Both the position numbers and the translations under genes were made by a program. The notes beneath the pieces were generated by a model, which did not search any database, was not told the DNA's origin, and saw nothing but the letters and a program-made list of their open reading frames with translations. Positions 1 through 10,994 of a stretch of DNA of 64,000 nt are shown here, one piece after another. The stretch's first letter is position 1; each line of letters begins with the position of its first letter. The DNA is from CBDAQA01 sp965198865 (lineage in GTDB: Bacteria; Planctomycetota; Phycisphaerae; Tepidisphaerales; Tepidisphaeraceae): contig CBDAQA010000029.1 in assembly GCA_965198865.1 (NCBI GenBank), forward strand, positions 71,524 through 135,523, written 5' to 3'.

Positions 1-3000
1 TCACCGCCGCCACCCTGGGCGAGATCGCGCCGGGCGTCACCCCCGTCATCTACGACGACGGCCCGGTCTACAACATCCCCGCCGGCAACATCGGCCTGGT
101 CCAGACGTCGGGCCTGATGGACTTCGAGACCCAGTTCGACCCCAACTACCTCCTGCTGAACCAGTACAAGACCAACACCGCCTACGCCCACGCGATCTCC
201 GGCTCCGTCCAGGTGGTCGACTGCGGCGGCTCGCTGCAGATGTTCGCCGCCATCGACGGCGGCATCGGCACGATCCGCGCCGCCGACATGGCCACCAACC
301 AGGCGAGCGAGATCGACGTCAACGCCGACAACACCGGCAACGACGGCATCATCGACCTGATCGACGTCGAGGGGCAGCTGGGCAACCTCGGCGCCGGCGG
401 GCCGGTGATCACGACCAACACCAACGGGGACGTCCGGTACATGATTGTCACCGGCCCGGTGTTCCTGCCGTCCGCGTTCGGCGCCACGCAGGACCAGGCC
501 ACGGTCTCCCCCATCGGCGCCGCCGCCACGGTGATCGACGACTCCGGCAGCACGTTCAAGGTCACCCCCTACGGCCCCACGACGTCCACCGTCACCACGA
601 CCGCCGTCACCACCAACGCCGACGGGTCGACGACGACCACCTCGACCACGGGCAACACCTCCTCCGGCATCAGCGTGGTCACGCCGGCCCCCGGCACGAC
701 GACGCGGACCAACTCCACGGGCCCCGGCGAGACGCAGACCACCGTCACCGACGCCCTCGGCAACGAGACGACCACCGTCGTGACCGGCCCGCAGGTGTCG
801 GTCCTGTCCTACCCCGTCTCGGACAAGGGCGGGCAGATCCCGATCTCCGTCAGCACGGCCGGGTCGATGACCATCACCGGCACCGGCAGCAACGGGGCCG
901 CCTCCACGCTCGACATCGGCACGATCCTCATCTCCGGCGTCGGCCGGCCCCTGGGCGCCGGCGGGGTCGACCCGTTCGGCAACACCACCGTCACCCAGCC
1001 GATCCCCGCCACCGCCAGCACCAGCCCCATCACCACCGCCGACCCCGCCACCGGCACCTCGGCCGTCAAGGCCAACGGGGCGAACGTCGTCATCTCCGAC
1101 GCGTCGCTCACCTCGGCCGGGTCGGTCGACCCGACCGACCTGTTCCTGCTGCTCAACGGGTCGGCGACGATCAACGCCTACAGCATCCAGTCCGCCGAGA
1201 CGATCAACTTCTTCCAGGGCACGGTCGGGTACTACGGGGCCGTCGACACCACCACGACGCCTGGCTTCGCGGCGCCGGTCGTCGTCGCCAACCGCACGGC
1301 CGGCGAGATCGTCAACACGAACTTCCCCAGCGGCATCGGCACCCTCCAGGCCCGCGGGAACCTCGGGTTCGCCACGCCCGTCGCCACCGCCGCCCCCGTC
1401 TACACCCGCGGCATCGTCGCCAACGACTACCCGTTCGTGCAGCAGCACACCGCCATCAACCTCGGCGGCAGCGCGATCAACGTCCTGTCGAACTCGTCGA
1501 TCGGCAACGTGCTGGCCACCGGCACGATCCAGAACCTGGTGGCCGACTTCGGGAACCACCCCGCGGCCGGCGTCTTCGCCGGGATCACCGGACCCGTCGA
1601 GGCCAGCTCCCTGCTGTTCGTGCAGATCGGCCAGGGCCTGACCTCCAGCGGCACCGGGGCGGTCGGCCTGTCGGGGCTGTTCGCGACGGTCAAGATCGCC
1701 GAGGTCACCAACGGCGGCGTCCCCGACGGGGACATCCGCGGCAACATCGTCGTCGCCAACAACGGCAACACCGACACGCCCGCCATCGACCTGATCCAGC
1801 TCGGGAACGCCTCGATCGTCGGCAGCACCATCTACGACCTCGACTACCCCGAGTACCACTCGGCCAACCCGGCGGTGACCGTCGGCGACGTCTTCTCCGT
1901 CGGCGCCCAGGTCCCCTCCGCCGACGTGGCCAGGCTCGGCCTGCTCCTCAGCCAGCCGGCCGGCAGCCCGATCGCCGCCGGCAACGCCTCCGACGCCGAC
2001 ATCAACTCGATCCGGATCACCGGCGCCGGGGGCATCCTCTCCTCCACGATCGGCGGCGGGTCGATCGGCGCGGTCAACGTCAGCCGGAACGGCTTCGGCG
2101 TCATCGACGCGACCCTGACCGCCAACCCGGCCGGGCGCGTCTTCGGCATCACGGCCGGCGGGTACGGCGTCCGCGGCGTCGACATCGACAACGGCGGGTA
2201 CGTCGGACCGATCAACGCCACCGGCAACGGCTCGCTCCTGCCCGTCACCGCCTTCCCGCTCGACCTCCGCCCCAGCGACGTCTCCGGCGCCGCCTTCGAC
2301 CCGTTCACCGGCAACCCCCTCTCCGACCTGAACGACCTGAACGACGCCCTCGGCGGCAGCGTCTCGGCCGCCACCCCCAACGTCGCCAACGTCACCGACA
2401 CCGGCGTCGTGGAGGACCTGCTCGTCTCGGCCCTGTACGACGTCTCCGGCATCGCCGCCCAGACGCTCCGCACCTCGCTCCCGGTCGCCTCCACCAGCGT
2501 CGCCCCCACGCCCGCCCAGGCCAACATCCCGATCGTCGGGACCCCCTTCGCCAACTCGATCACCACCAGCGGGACCGTCGGCTCCATCCGCGTGCGCGGG
2601 CTGATCGACGGGTTCCAGATCACCGCCGGCAGCGTCGGGCAGTTCACGCAGGGCGGCAGCGTCAACCGCCTCGGCATCGACGTGGCCGGCTCCATCGCCA
2701 ACCTCAACGTCCGCGGCAACCTCGGCACCATCATCACCGACCCCGCCACCGGCGACGCCATCCCCGACTCCTACATCTACGCCAACGGCACCAGCAGCCA
2801 CATCGACAAGCTCTCCGTCGCCGGCAACCTCTACGCCAACGTCTTCAGCAGCAAGTACATCGGCTCGATCAACATCGCCGGCAACCTGGACGGGAACGTC
2901 ACCATCCAGGGCGTCTCCCCCCGCAACCTGGCGCTGACGTCGATGACGATCGGCGGGTCGATCGCCTCGGGGTCGCTCAACATCGCCGGCGCCGTCGGCA

Positions 3001-3716
3001 CCATCACGACCGGCGGCAGCCTCGGCGTCGCCGGCCAGGCGCTGGCCATCGCCGGGCCGGTCAAGAAGCTGGTGGTCGGGTCGCCGAAGTCCGCCGCCAC
3101 CAACGCCCTGGCCCTGGACCTGACGGTCTACGGCAACGTCGGGCAGGTCGTGGTGAACGGCCGGATCACCGGCAGCGTCCACGTGCTGAACGACCTCCAG
3201 TCGCTCACCGTCAACGACGGCAACCCCGCCGACGCCGCCCTCAGCGGCGCGATCACCGTCGAGGGCAAGCTGACCCGGGCCACCATCAACAACGGCAACG
3301 TCGCCTCGGCCGTGTCGGCCATCGGTGGGATCAGCACGTTCACCATCAATCGCGGCAGCCTGCTGAGCACGGGCTCGATCTCGTCCACCCTGGGCTCGAT
3401 CGCCAGCGTCCGCGTGCTGGGCGGCACCGCCTACGGCATCGACGGGTCGATCGCCGCCGCCAACGGCCAGGGCCTGAACGTGACCACGACCGGCAGCCTC
3501 GGCGACGGCACCGACGTCGCCACCATCATGGCCCTGACCGGCGGCACGATCTCGGTCGCCGGCAACGTCGAGAGCAACGCCACCGTGTCGATCGCCGGGC
3601 TGCTGAACAGCCTGATCGTCGGCGGCACCGTCCAGGCCGGCGGCACCGTCTCGGGCCACCCGATCAAGACCGTCCGCATCGGCACCGCCCCCGCCGGCAC
3701 CGTCGTCGCCAGCTGA
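1..3716 (+). CDS. Giant repetitive secreted/surface protein, 5' end outside window
   Basis: The frame is open from base 3 with no start in view, so the N-terminus and any signal peptide lie upstream; about 1,237 residues are visible. The protein is rich in Gly, Thr, Ser, Ala, Val and Asn and nearly lacks Cys. A Thr/Ser-rich linker is encoded at about 585-790. From roughly 2,500 to 3,650 short strands recur, of the form GSI-x4-VxGNL-xxI (for example VAGSIANLNVRGNLGTI near 2,690), as expected for a parallel beta-helix. No catalytic motif and no C-terminal PEP-CTERM, sortase or autotransporter barrel is seen before the TGA at 3714. It is probably an extracellular structural or adhesive protein; the function is not recognised. 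A perfect hairpin follows at 3772-3809. Confidence 0.75.
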   Translation, partial: TAATLGEIAPGVTPVIYDDGPVYNIPAGNIGLVQTSGLMDFETQFDPNYLLLNQYKTNTAYAHAISGSVQVVDCGGSLQMFAAIDGGIGTIRAADMATNQASEIDVNADNTGNDGIIDLIDVEGQLGNLGAGGPVITTNTNGDVRYMIVTGPVFLPSAFGATQDQATVSPIGAAATVIDDSGSTFKVTPYGPTTSTVTTTAVTTNADGSTTTTSTTGNTSSGISVVTPAPGTTTRTNSTGPGETQTTVTDALGNETTTVVTGPQVSVLSYPVSDKGGQIPISVSTAGSMTITGTGSNGAASTLDIGTILISGVGRPLGAGGVDPFGNTTVTQPIPATASTSPITTADPATGTSAVKANGANVVISDASLTSAGSVDPTDLFLLLNGSATINAYSIQSAETINFFQGTVGYYGAVDTTTTPGFAAPVVVANRTAGEIVNTNFPSGIGTLQARGNLGFATPVATAAPVYTRGIVANDYPFVQQHTAINLGGSAINVLSNSSIGNVLATGTIQNLVADFGNHPAAGVFAGITGPVEASSLLFVQIGQGLTSSGTGAVGLSGLFATVKIAEVTNGGVPDGDIRGNIVVANNGNTDTPAIDLIQLGNASIVGSTIYDLDYPEYHSANPAVTVGDVFSVGAQVPSADVARLGLLLSQPAGSPIAAGNASDADINSIRITGAGGILSSTIGGGSIGAVNVSRNGFGVIDATLTANPAGRVFGITAGGYGVRGVDIDNGGYVGPINATGNGSLLPVTAFPLDLRPSDVSGAAFDPFTGNPLSDLNDLNDALGGSVSAATPNVANVTDTGVVEDLLVSALYDVSGIAAQTLRTSLPVASTSVAPTPAQANIPIVGTPFANSITTSGTVGSIRVRGLIDGFQITAGSVGQFTQGGSVNRLGIDVAGSIANLNVRGNLGTIITDPATGDAIPDSYIYANGTSSHIDKLSVAGNLYANVFSSKYIGSINIAGNLDGNVTIQGVSPRNLALTSMTIGGSIASGSLNIAGAVGTITTGGSLGVAGQALAIAGPVKKLVVGSPKSAATNALALDLTVYGNVGQVVVNGRITGSVHVLNDLQSLTVNDGNPADAALSGAITVEGKLTRATINNGNVASAVSAIGGISTFTINRGSLLSTGSISSTLGSIASVRVLGGTAYGIDGSIAAANGQGLNVTTTGSLGDGTDVATIMALTGGTISVAGNVESNATVSIAGLLNSLIVGGTVQAGGTVSGHPIKTVRIGTAPAGTVVAS

Positions 3717-3771
3717 TCCCCATCCAGCTGATCCCCATCCGGCGGGGTGGCCGCCACCGTCCGCACGGCGC

Positions 3772-3809
3772 AACGGACATCGCCGATCCTCCGATCGGCG
3801 ATGTCCGTT
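3772..3809. terminator. Bidirectional terminator hairpin between convergent genes
   Basis: A perfect 17-bp stem (3772-3788 with 3793-3809) closes a 4-nt CTCC loop and ends in TTT on the plus strand and, because the arm begins with AA, in TT on the minus strand. It sits between the + surface-protein gene and the convergent - HTH gene, so it can serve both. Confidence 0.7.
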
Positions 3810-3852
3810 TGAGCGGCGAGCGCAACGATGCCTGTGGCGCGGTTCCGCGCCC

Positions 3853-5166
3853 TCACGGTCGACGGCGGTCGAACAGCAGCGTGTACGACGCCAGCGGGAT
3901 CGGGTCGTCCACGACGGCGCGGTAGACGATCAGCTCGTCGGACGGCCACGCCAGCACGCCCAGCGCCTCGGCCAAGATCTCCGAGTAGCCGGGGAACGGG
4001 TCGTCACCGGCGGCCTCGGCGGGCGTGCCGAGGCGGCGCACCGACCCGTGCTGCGGCAGCCGGTCGAACCACGGCTCGTCGTGCGACAGGTTGTTGTGCG
4101 ACCGGAACGCGGCCAACGACGGGACGACCAGCGCGTCCTTCTCCCGGCTGACCAGCCGGTCCAGCACCAGTCGCCGACACGGGTGCCGGTTGACGCCGGC
4201 GAACTCCAACCACTCGATCGACGTGCCCCAGGGCGAGGGGATCGGCTCGGGGTCGTGCTGCAGCAGGGCCAGGTCCAGCGGGTTCGGGGACGTCGCCCAC
4301 TGCGGTTCGACGAACATCGTGTGGCGCGTGCCGTCACCCGTGGTGAGCACCGCCGGCGCCGGTCGGCTCGTGCCCGACCGCAGCAGTTGGAACGGCCGGG
4401 GCACCGCCGGACCCTCGTCCGGCTTCCCCGCGAACGCCGGGGGCCTGGCGTGCCGGGTGAACGCCAGCGGCATCGCCCCGGGCCTGCCGCGGCAGCCGTG
4501 CAGCACGTTGAGCATGGCCAGCCCCAACTCCCGGGGCGACCCGTCCGCGGGCACGGCCGACTCGCGCACCAGTTGGACGTCGACGCGGACGTCGATGCAG
4601 TACCCCATCACGTCCGCCGCCGCCTGCACCCACGCCGCCCGCGCGGGGATCGCCTCGGCCGCGTCGGACCCGCCAGCCGCGGGGACCGCCCGCTCCCCGG
4701 CCGGCGGGCCGCCCCCGGCCCCCGAGCCGTTGGACCCGTCCGCCTTGAGGTGACGGACGACGGCCGACAGGCTCCCGCCCGCCGCCGCCAGGTACGCCGC
4801 GAACCCTTCGCACGCCGACCCCAGCGCCACCACCGCCGGGTCCGACGCGCCCAGCGCCTGGCCGGCCCCGACGACCACGCTGTGCCACGCCCGCACGCCG
4901 GGGAACTGCTCCAGGTCGGCCGGCCCCACGTCCACGAGCTTCCCGATCCGGTTGAGGCGCTGGGCGGTCCCCCGGTCCACGTTGAGCCGGCGGGCGATGT
5001 CGGCGAACGACGACGCGGCCGGAAGCCCCATCTTCGACCGCGCGATCCGCCACTCCCGCACCAGGCGGCGCAGCAACTCGCCCAGGTCCGGCAGTAAGGC
5101 CGTGTCAGACCCCTCTGCGCTCGCCCCGCTCACCGAGCGGGCATCCATGTCCGCGACATCCATCAT
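3853..5166 (-). CDS. Hypothetical protein with N-terminal helix-turn-helix
   Basis: A protein of about 437 residues. A helix-turn-helix-like segment lies near residues 50-80 of the chosen form (SFADIARRLNVDRGTAQRL), resembling the DNA-binding part of XRE/Fis-type regulators; the remaining ~350 residues match no family I recognise. The frame stays open upstream to 5421, but a good minus-strand promoter (TTGACA, 17-nt spacer, GATTCT; 5246-5274) puts transcription start near 5239. I therefore take the ATG at 5166; an ATG at 5163 is equally possible. It is divergent from the PEP-CTERM surface-protein gene and could regulate it from the shared 230-bp gap; that is inference. Confidence 0.65.
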   Translation of the reverse strand: MMDVADMDARSVSGASAEGSDTALLPDLGELLRRLVREWRIARSKMGLPAASSFADIARRLNVDRGTAQRLNRIGKLVDVGPADLEQFPGVRAWHSVVVGAGQALGASDPAVVALGSACEGFAAYLAAAGGSLSAVVRHLKADGSNGSGAGGGPPAGERAVPAAGGSDAAEAIPARAAWVQAAADVMGYCIDVRVDVQLVRESAVPADGSPRELGLAMLNVLHGCRGRPGAMPLAFTRHARPPAFAGKPDEGPAVPRPFQLLRSGTSRPAPAVLTTGDGTRHTMFVEPQWATSPNPLDLALLQHDPEPIPSPWGTSIEWLEFAGVNRHPCRRLVLDRLVSREKDALVVPSLAAFRSHNNLSHDEPWFDRLPQHGSVRRLGTPAEAAGDDPFPGYSEILAEALGVLAWPSDELIVYRAVVDDPIPLASYTLLFDRRRP

Positions 5167-5245
5167 GGCAGTCCCGCCTTCAACCCCGCCGTTGGGCCCT
5201 GCCGCAGATGGTAACGCCAGGCTGTACCAGTGCTCCATACGCGGA

Positions 5246-5274
5246 AGAATCGCCGCACTCGACCCGGTTGTCAA
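5246..5274 (-). promoter_or_regulatory. Sigma70-type promoter of the HTH gene
   Basis: On the minus strand TTGACA (5274-5269) and GATTCT (5251-5246) are separated by exactly 17 nt in an AT-richer island. It predicts a start near 5239, which excludes the longer reading frame beginning at 5421. Confidence 0.5.
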
Positions 5275-5295
5275 TAACAACTCAGTAAAAACTAG

Positions 5296-5322
5296 TTGAC
5301 ACTGGTGTAACACAGTGTTAAA
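5296..5322. promoter_or_regulatory. Operator-like cluster of GTGTAAC half-sites between divergent genes
   Basis: Alternating half-sites TTGACAC, GTGTAACAC and CAGTGTTAA run head to tail; ACACTG (5299-5304) and CAGTGT (5313-5318) form an inverted repeat. A TTGACA at 5296 could be a -35 for the + gene at 5397. The GTGTAAC core recurs upstream of aroC, at 25660 and at 41946. Confidence 0.4.
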
Positions 5323-5396
5323 CCTTCCGCAGGTAAATTGCTTTGACGTTTGGGTGGTCGAGCCGCGAAAGCGGTCGAAACATCGGGAGTTGTTCG

Positions 5397-8300
5397 ATGC
5401 GGAAGCTCGGTCTAAAGACATGCGTCCATCGCCGTCCCAGCCTCTCAGCGATCGCGGCGGCGGCGGCCGCGACCCTCTGCGTCGCCCCGCGGGCGGGGGC
5501 CACCACGTACACGTGGGTCGGGCCGTTCACCAACACGACCGGGGTCACCAACTACTGGAGCAACCCCGCATCGTGGTCGACCGGAACCGCGCCGGTCAGC
5601 GCGGTCGACACCCAACTGGTGTTCCCCAACTATGACGGCAACGGCTACACCAGCACGAACAACATCAGCGGCGGCTTTCTGCTGAACAACCTGACGGTGA
5701 CCAACTTCGGCAACGGGGCGCAGAGCGTCAACATCAACAACGTCAACGGCGATTACATCGAGTTCGCCGGGTCGAATCCGACGATCACGATCGCAGGCCC
5801 GGGGAACGGCGTCTCGATCGGACAGGTCCTCAGCGGCACGTCCAGCAGCGTCGGGATCATGCTCGACCAGATGACCACGATCAACGGCAGCGGCGACGGC
5901 ACGGCCACGCTCGGCGGCATCGGTGCCGGGTCGGGTGCCATCGTTGGAACCGGCGGACTGACGTTCGCCGAGACCGGCCTGGGCATTGTCACCCTCCAGG
6001 GCACGAACACGTTCACGGGCGGGGTGACGCTCAACTCCGGCAGTCTCGCCATGAGTACGGCGACCGCGCTCGCCTCAAACACCCTCACCATCAATGGCGG
6101 GAACCTCCGCCTGTCGTCGGCCACGTTCACCAACGCCATCGTTGCCAACGCCGACCTGTTCCAGGTGGCCGGCACCAGTGCCACCCTGGCGGGCGTTGTC
6201 AGCGGGGCGGGGGGGGGTCCACCTGAGCGGCGGCCTCAACCCCACCGGTGCTGTCGCCGACAGCTTGATCCTGTCGGCGGTCAACACGTACGGGGGGGCC
6301 ACGACGATCGACGGCAGCGCCACCTTCCCCGGCGGATCGAACAACGTTGGCACGCTCACGCTGTCCGGCTCGGCCAACAACTCGTCGGCCCTGTCGGTCG
6401 GGCTGGGGGGGACGCTGAACATCACCGGGAGCTCGAACAACACCCGGTTCTCCGACACCGCCCCGGTCACGTTCGCCGGCGGCCGGATCACGGTCGCCGG
6501 GCTGACCGCCGGGTCGGCCTTCAACGAGACCTTCGGCACGTTCACGGCCAGCGGCGAGAACACGTTTGCCTTCACGGCCCCCACCAGCGGGGCCAACGTC
6601 ACCAGCACGCTGGCGTTCGGCGCGCCGACGCTGAACGATCGGGCGACCCTGTTCTTCGCCGGCGCGTTCCTGGGGGCGACGACCACGACCGGGACCGGCC
6701 AGGCCACGTTCGCCGGCGGGCTGACCAACGTGTCCGACCCGCTCGCGGCGACGCCCGGCCTTGGGCAGGCGACTGGTGTGGTCCCGTACGCTGCGGGCAA
6801 CGCCACCTCGGCCACGTCAACCACGCCGACGGCCTTCGTCTACTACAACGCCTCCAGTGGCGTCCAACTCCTGCCGGTCACGAACGCGGCCTATGTCAAC
6901 CAGTCGTCCGGCACCGGCATCACCGCGGCAATGGCGCACCTGAACGTGAACCTCTTGGGTACGGCAAACTCCAGCAGTGGAAACGCCCTCGGCATCAACA
7001 CCAGCCAGACCATCAACGCCCTCTCGACCAGCAGCACCCAGTATTTGGCAGGCAACGGCATCATCACGGTCAACAGCGGCGCGGTCGTCACCGGGGCCGG
7101 GCTCACCCTGGCCGGGCCAACGCTCGATTTCGGGTCGGCCACCGGGTACATCCACCTGGGGGGCACCCTAACCCTGGCCAGCGGATCGGCCCAGAGCCAG
7201 ATCACCGGTTCCGGCGGCGTCGTGATCAGTGGCGTCCTGGCCGCCGGGACGGCGAACAGGGGCGTGCTCTTTTCCAACGCCACGGCCGGCAACCCGTTCA
7301 CGGGCGGGCTGACGCTGAACAGCGTGACCGCGACGTTCGACAACGATGCGGAGCTCGGCACGTCGGGCGGGGCGATCACGCTCGACGGGGGCAGCCTACA
7401 GCTGTCGTCGACGGTGAGCGCCCTGACGCTCACCCGGCCCATCCGCCTCGGCGCCGCCGGTGGATCCGCAAGCGCCTTCTCTGGGCAGGCGCTCACGCTG
7501 GCGGGCAACATCACGGGGCCGGGGGCGCTGACCACCACGTCCAGCGCCGCGACCACCCTCCTCGCCCTGACGGGGGCCAACAGCTACGCGGGCGGGACGT
7601 TCATCCAGAGTGCGGTGCTGAACGTCATGTCCGGCAGTAACTTGGGCACGGGGCCGGTCAGTTTGCTTGGCAATGCCACACTACAGTTTGCAGCGGCGAC
7701 CACCCTGTCGCAAAACGTCAACATCCTTTCTTCCATAGGCGAGACGATCGACACCAACGGGTTCAACGCAACCCTGGCCGGCCAGGTGACGGGTGCGTTC
7801 AACGGCGTGGCGCTAACAAAGGTCGGGGTCGGCACGCTGAACCTCACGGCGAACGACGCCACGCTGGGCTCGCAACTGAACGTCAGTGCCGGCGCGTTGG
7901 CGCTGAGCGGCAACGGCGCGATCCCACAGGCGCTGCAGGTGATCATGGCCGCGGGGGCTGAATTCCGCGTTGACAATACCGGCACCAACCTGCCCGATCG
8001 CGTGGCCGACCAGGCCAACTTCATCCTGCCCGCCACGTCGACCCTGCACCTGATCGGCGGGGATGCGCCGGCCAGCGGTGAGACGGTGGGCGACCTCAAC
8101 CTGTCCACTGGGGCGGTCAACTTTGTCGTTGACGGCACGGGCGCGACGCTGACGGCGGGCACTGCCGTATCCGGGCCGGGGTCGATCAACAAGACGGGCA
8201 CGGGCACGCTGGTCCTGGCCGCCGGTCGGGGTCCCAACACCTTCGGCGGCGGCCTGACCGTCGCCGGCGGCACCGTCCGCACGGCCACCGCCGGCGCGCT

Positions 8301-9783
8301 GGGGTTCGGCGGCCTCGCCGCCATCACAACCACGAGCACGGTCGTCCCATTCACCGGGTCTTCGGTGACCTCGGTCAACAGCACAGCCACCCCGGCCAGC
8401 GTCGGGTCCTCCACCGTCGCCGCCGGCGGCACGTTGGACCTGGGCGGTCAGACGTTGACCGAGCCGGTCACGCTCAACGGCGGTTCGCTGGTTAACTCCT
8501 CGGCCACGCGGGCCACGCTGACCAGCGGGGTGAAGGGAACGCCCGTCACCGCCGGCGGAATCGGCTACCAATCGACCGACACTGTCACCACCTCCGGCGG
8601 CACCGGGGCGCTCGCGGTCGTCTCGCTCGGCCTGACGAGTTCCAGCATCACCATCACCAACGGCGGCAGCTACAACAGCAACCCCGATCTCACCAGCGCG
8701 CCGATCGCCGTCGTCGGCGGCGGCGGCACCGGCGCCACGTTCGTGCCCATCCTTGACGGCGGCTCGAGCGGCTCGCTGACCGGGATCGCCATCGTGAATC
8801 CCGGCACCGGCTACACGTCCATTCCGACGTTCCCGATCACAACCCCCACCGGCAACAATTCGGTCGGCGCGACGTTCAGCGGCAACACGACCGGCTTCAC
8901 GATCATCGGCACGATCCAGACCGCGGCCGGCACCGGGTATGTGCCAGGCGCCACGTCCACCGTCAACACGACCACGGGGTCGCAGGCGACCATCGGCTCG
9001 CCGGCCGTCAGCTCGCTGGCCTTGACGGCCACCAGCAGCATCGGCGGGACCGGCGACCTCACCGTTCAGCCCGGCGTATCCGGGTCCGGCGGGCTGGTCA
9101 AGATCGGGGCCGACACCGTCTACCTGACGGCGACCGGCACCTACTCGGGCGGGACGACCGTCTCGGCCGGCACGCTGCGGGCCAACGCCACGGCGGCGAC
9201 GGGCACGGCGCCGGTGCTCATCGCCACCGGCGGCACGCTGGGCGGCAACGGCAGCGCCGGGACGGTCACGGTCGCCTCGGGTGGCACGATCACGGCCGGC
9301 CCGGACGCCGTCACCCCCGGCACGCTGAACACGGACGTGGAGACCTGGAACGCCAGCGGCGGCCTGCTCGCCAAGGTGTCGGCCACGGGCGCGACGAACG
9401 ACGTGCTGGTCATGGCGGGCCTGTCGCTCGGTGCGTCGAACACCTCGGGCAGCCAGTTCAACGTGACCGTGACCAGCGCCGGCACGCCGACGCTCGCCTC
9501 CGGCAGCGTGCTGGTGCTGGCCAACGACAAAGAGGATGTGAGCTCCAACCGGTTCGGCCCGGCGTTCAACACGTCGACCCTGTCGGACCTGACGCTGACC
9601 GTGACCGGGCTCCAGTCGGCCACCGGCGGCTTTGCCCTGGGCACCGAGGTCGACGCGTTGGGAAACGGTGGGTACGACCTGATCCTGCAAACCGCCGCGA
9701 CCCCCGAGCCGGCCAGCCTGGTGCTGGCCGGGCTGGCCGCGGCACCGCTGGTGCTGGGCCGTCGACGCCGGCGCGCGAGCTAG
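5397..9783 (+). CDS. PEP-CTERM surface protein with autotransporter-type strand repeats, frameshifted at a G9 run
   Basis: The ATG at 5397 is preceded by a GGGAG Shine-Dalgarno 7 nt upstream and encodes an Ala-rich signal peptide ending near PRAGA. The body carries several passenger-associated-transport (PATR, TIGR02601-like) repeats, each with a strand pattern like GTYSGGTTVSAGTLRAN (about 9140-9190), and a stretch of GTGY-xxxP / GGGGTGATF repeats at about 8560-8960. The C-terminus is a PEP-CTERM sorting signal: PEPASLVLAGLAAAPL followed by a run of Arg. The frame breaks at nine consecutive Gs (6209-6217): eight Gs join the two halves perfectly (..SGAGGVHLSGGLN..). As written the product ends out of frame at 7640. 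It is an exported, exosortase-sorted cell-surface or matrix protein. The break is either a homopolymer error or a phase-variation switch. Restored length is about 1,460 residues. Confidence 0.8.
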
Positions 9784-9886
9784 TTGAACCCTTGCACGGT
9801 GGCCCGCCTCAACGGGCGGTCGCCGTTTGTCCTCTTCGGTGCGGCGTCCCAAACCAACTGCCGCCGCCCGCCAACGGAGTCCTGCC

Positions 9887-10894
9887 ATGCGACCACGCCA
9901 CTCTCGTACATCGTCCAAGTGCGCCGCCGCGTTCACGCTCGTGGAACTGCTCGTGGTGATCGGCATCATTGCTCTGCTGATCGGGCTGTTGCTCCCCACG
10001 CTGAGTAAGGCGCGGCAGCGTGCCCAGATGACGGCCTGCTCGGCCAAGCTCCAGCAGATCATGGTCGCGGCCCAGAACCACCGGGCAACGCACCGGGATT
10101 ACCTCCCGCTGGTCGGGGCCATCCCGGGGGGCTTCCCGGAAGACCTGAACGACGCCGACCTGCAGAGATACGACTATTTCGGCAACCGGTTGGCCAAGGC
10201 GAGCGGGCGGGTGCTGTGCCCGATTGCCGAGTCGCTGTTGACGCAGATGGTCAACAGCACCGTGCTGAACTCCGCGAATAGCACCATCGGCGCGCCGACC
10301 AACGGCGTCTATGTCAGCGCGATGCTCGACACAGGAAATCCTTTGGCCAAGAACTTCCTCTGCCCGTCTCAGGCCTCAAGCCCGCTTGACATTCCTGACG
10401 CGCCCCACATGACCGCGTACAGCGCAAACTACGCAACCGTCGTCCCCGGGCAAACCGATCACGCGTACACGCTCAGCTTCAATGAGCCCTCGAGCTACGT
10501 CTTCAACGAGTACGTGATGGGCTGGAACGACTCTTACGGTCGGCTGCGCGGCAAGGCCAGTCGGGTGAGGCAGCCAATGTTGACGTTCTTCGCCTGCGAC
10601 GGCTTGTCCGGCAACATCAACCGCGGGAACGCGATGCCGCCACCGACGACCACTGCGGACTACCTGAAGTATGGGACGATCTACAACACGACCACGCTCG
10701 TGTCGGCCACGCTGGGACAGGCGTACTCCAATAAGTTCGGGTATGTCGGCAGCGCGGCCGGCGATTTCAACTGCTTCGATTTGCGTCGCCACCAGGGCCG
10801 GATCAACGTCGCTTACTGTGACGGGCACGTCGCCTCGCTGAACATCACCTACGCCGACCTGAGCAAGGCGTACGTCTACAGCAAGAACAAGTGA
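9887..10894 (+). CDS. Type II pseudopilin with H-X9-DG C-terminus
   Basis: A protein of 335 residues, ATG 7 nt after CGGAG. A basic leader is followed by AFTLVELLVVIGIIALLIG, the prepilin N-methylation motif and hydrophobic helix. Ala rather than the usual Gly precedes the Phe at the predicted cleavage site. Near the C-terminus HQGRINVAYCDG has exactly nine residues between His and Asp-Gly, the planctomycete/verrucomicrobial H-X9-DG signature (DUF1559 group). Such proteins are expected in the inner membrane as minor pseudopilin-like assemblies; the substrate is unknown. The gene follows the PEP-CTERM protein by 103 bp, so both may be exported together. Confidence 0.9.
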   Translation: MRPRHSRTSSKCAAAFTLVELLVVIGIIALLIGLLLPTLSKARQRAQMTACSAKLQQIMVAAQNHRATHRDYLPLVGAIPGGFPEDLNDADLQRYDYFGNRLAKASGRVLCPIAESLLTQMVNSTVLNSANSTIGAPTNGVYVSAMLDTGNPLAKNFLCPSQASSPLDIPDAPHMTAYSANYATVVPGQTDHAYTLSFNEPSSYVFNEYVMGWNDSYGRLRGKASRVRQPMLTFFACDGLSGNINRGNAMPPPTTTADYLKYGTIYNTTTLVSATLGQAYSNKFGYVGSAAGDFNCFDLRRHQGRINVAYCDGHVASLNITYADLSKAYVYSKNK

Positions 10895-10981
10895 GCGCTT
10901 CGCACGGGGCGGCCCGCACGGGTGGCGCGACCGGCCGTTGCTCGCCGCCGTCCTTTCATTGGTGCCGCCGACGTGACGGCG

Positions 10982-10987
10982 TACCAT
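10982..10987 (+). promoter_or_regulatory. TANNNT -10 box, leaderless type
   Basis: TACCAT ends 7 nt before the ATG at 10995, with no Shine-Dalgarno between. Confidence 0.4.
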
Positions 10988-10994
10988 CCGCCGC

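Noticed and set aside
1844..2761. 305-codon minus-strand frame opposite the giant surface protein
   Set aside because: Pro/Ser/Ala-rich shadow composition, no start signal; the plus frame is continuous over 3.7 kb.
7813..10062. 749-codon minus-strand frame under the PEP-CTERM and pilin genes
   Set aside because: Arg/Gly/Ala-rich shadow without family features; both plus-strand products are well supported.
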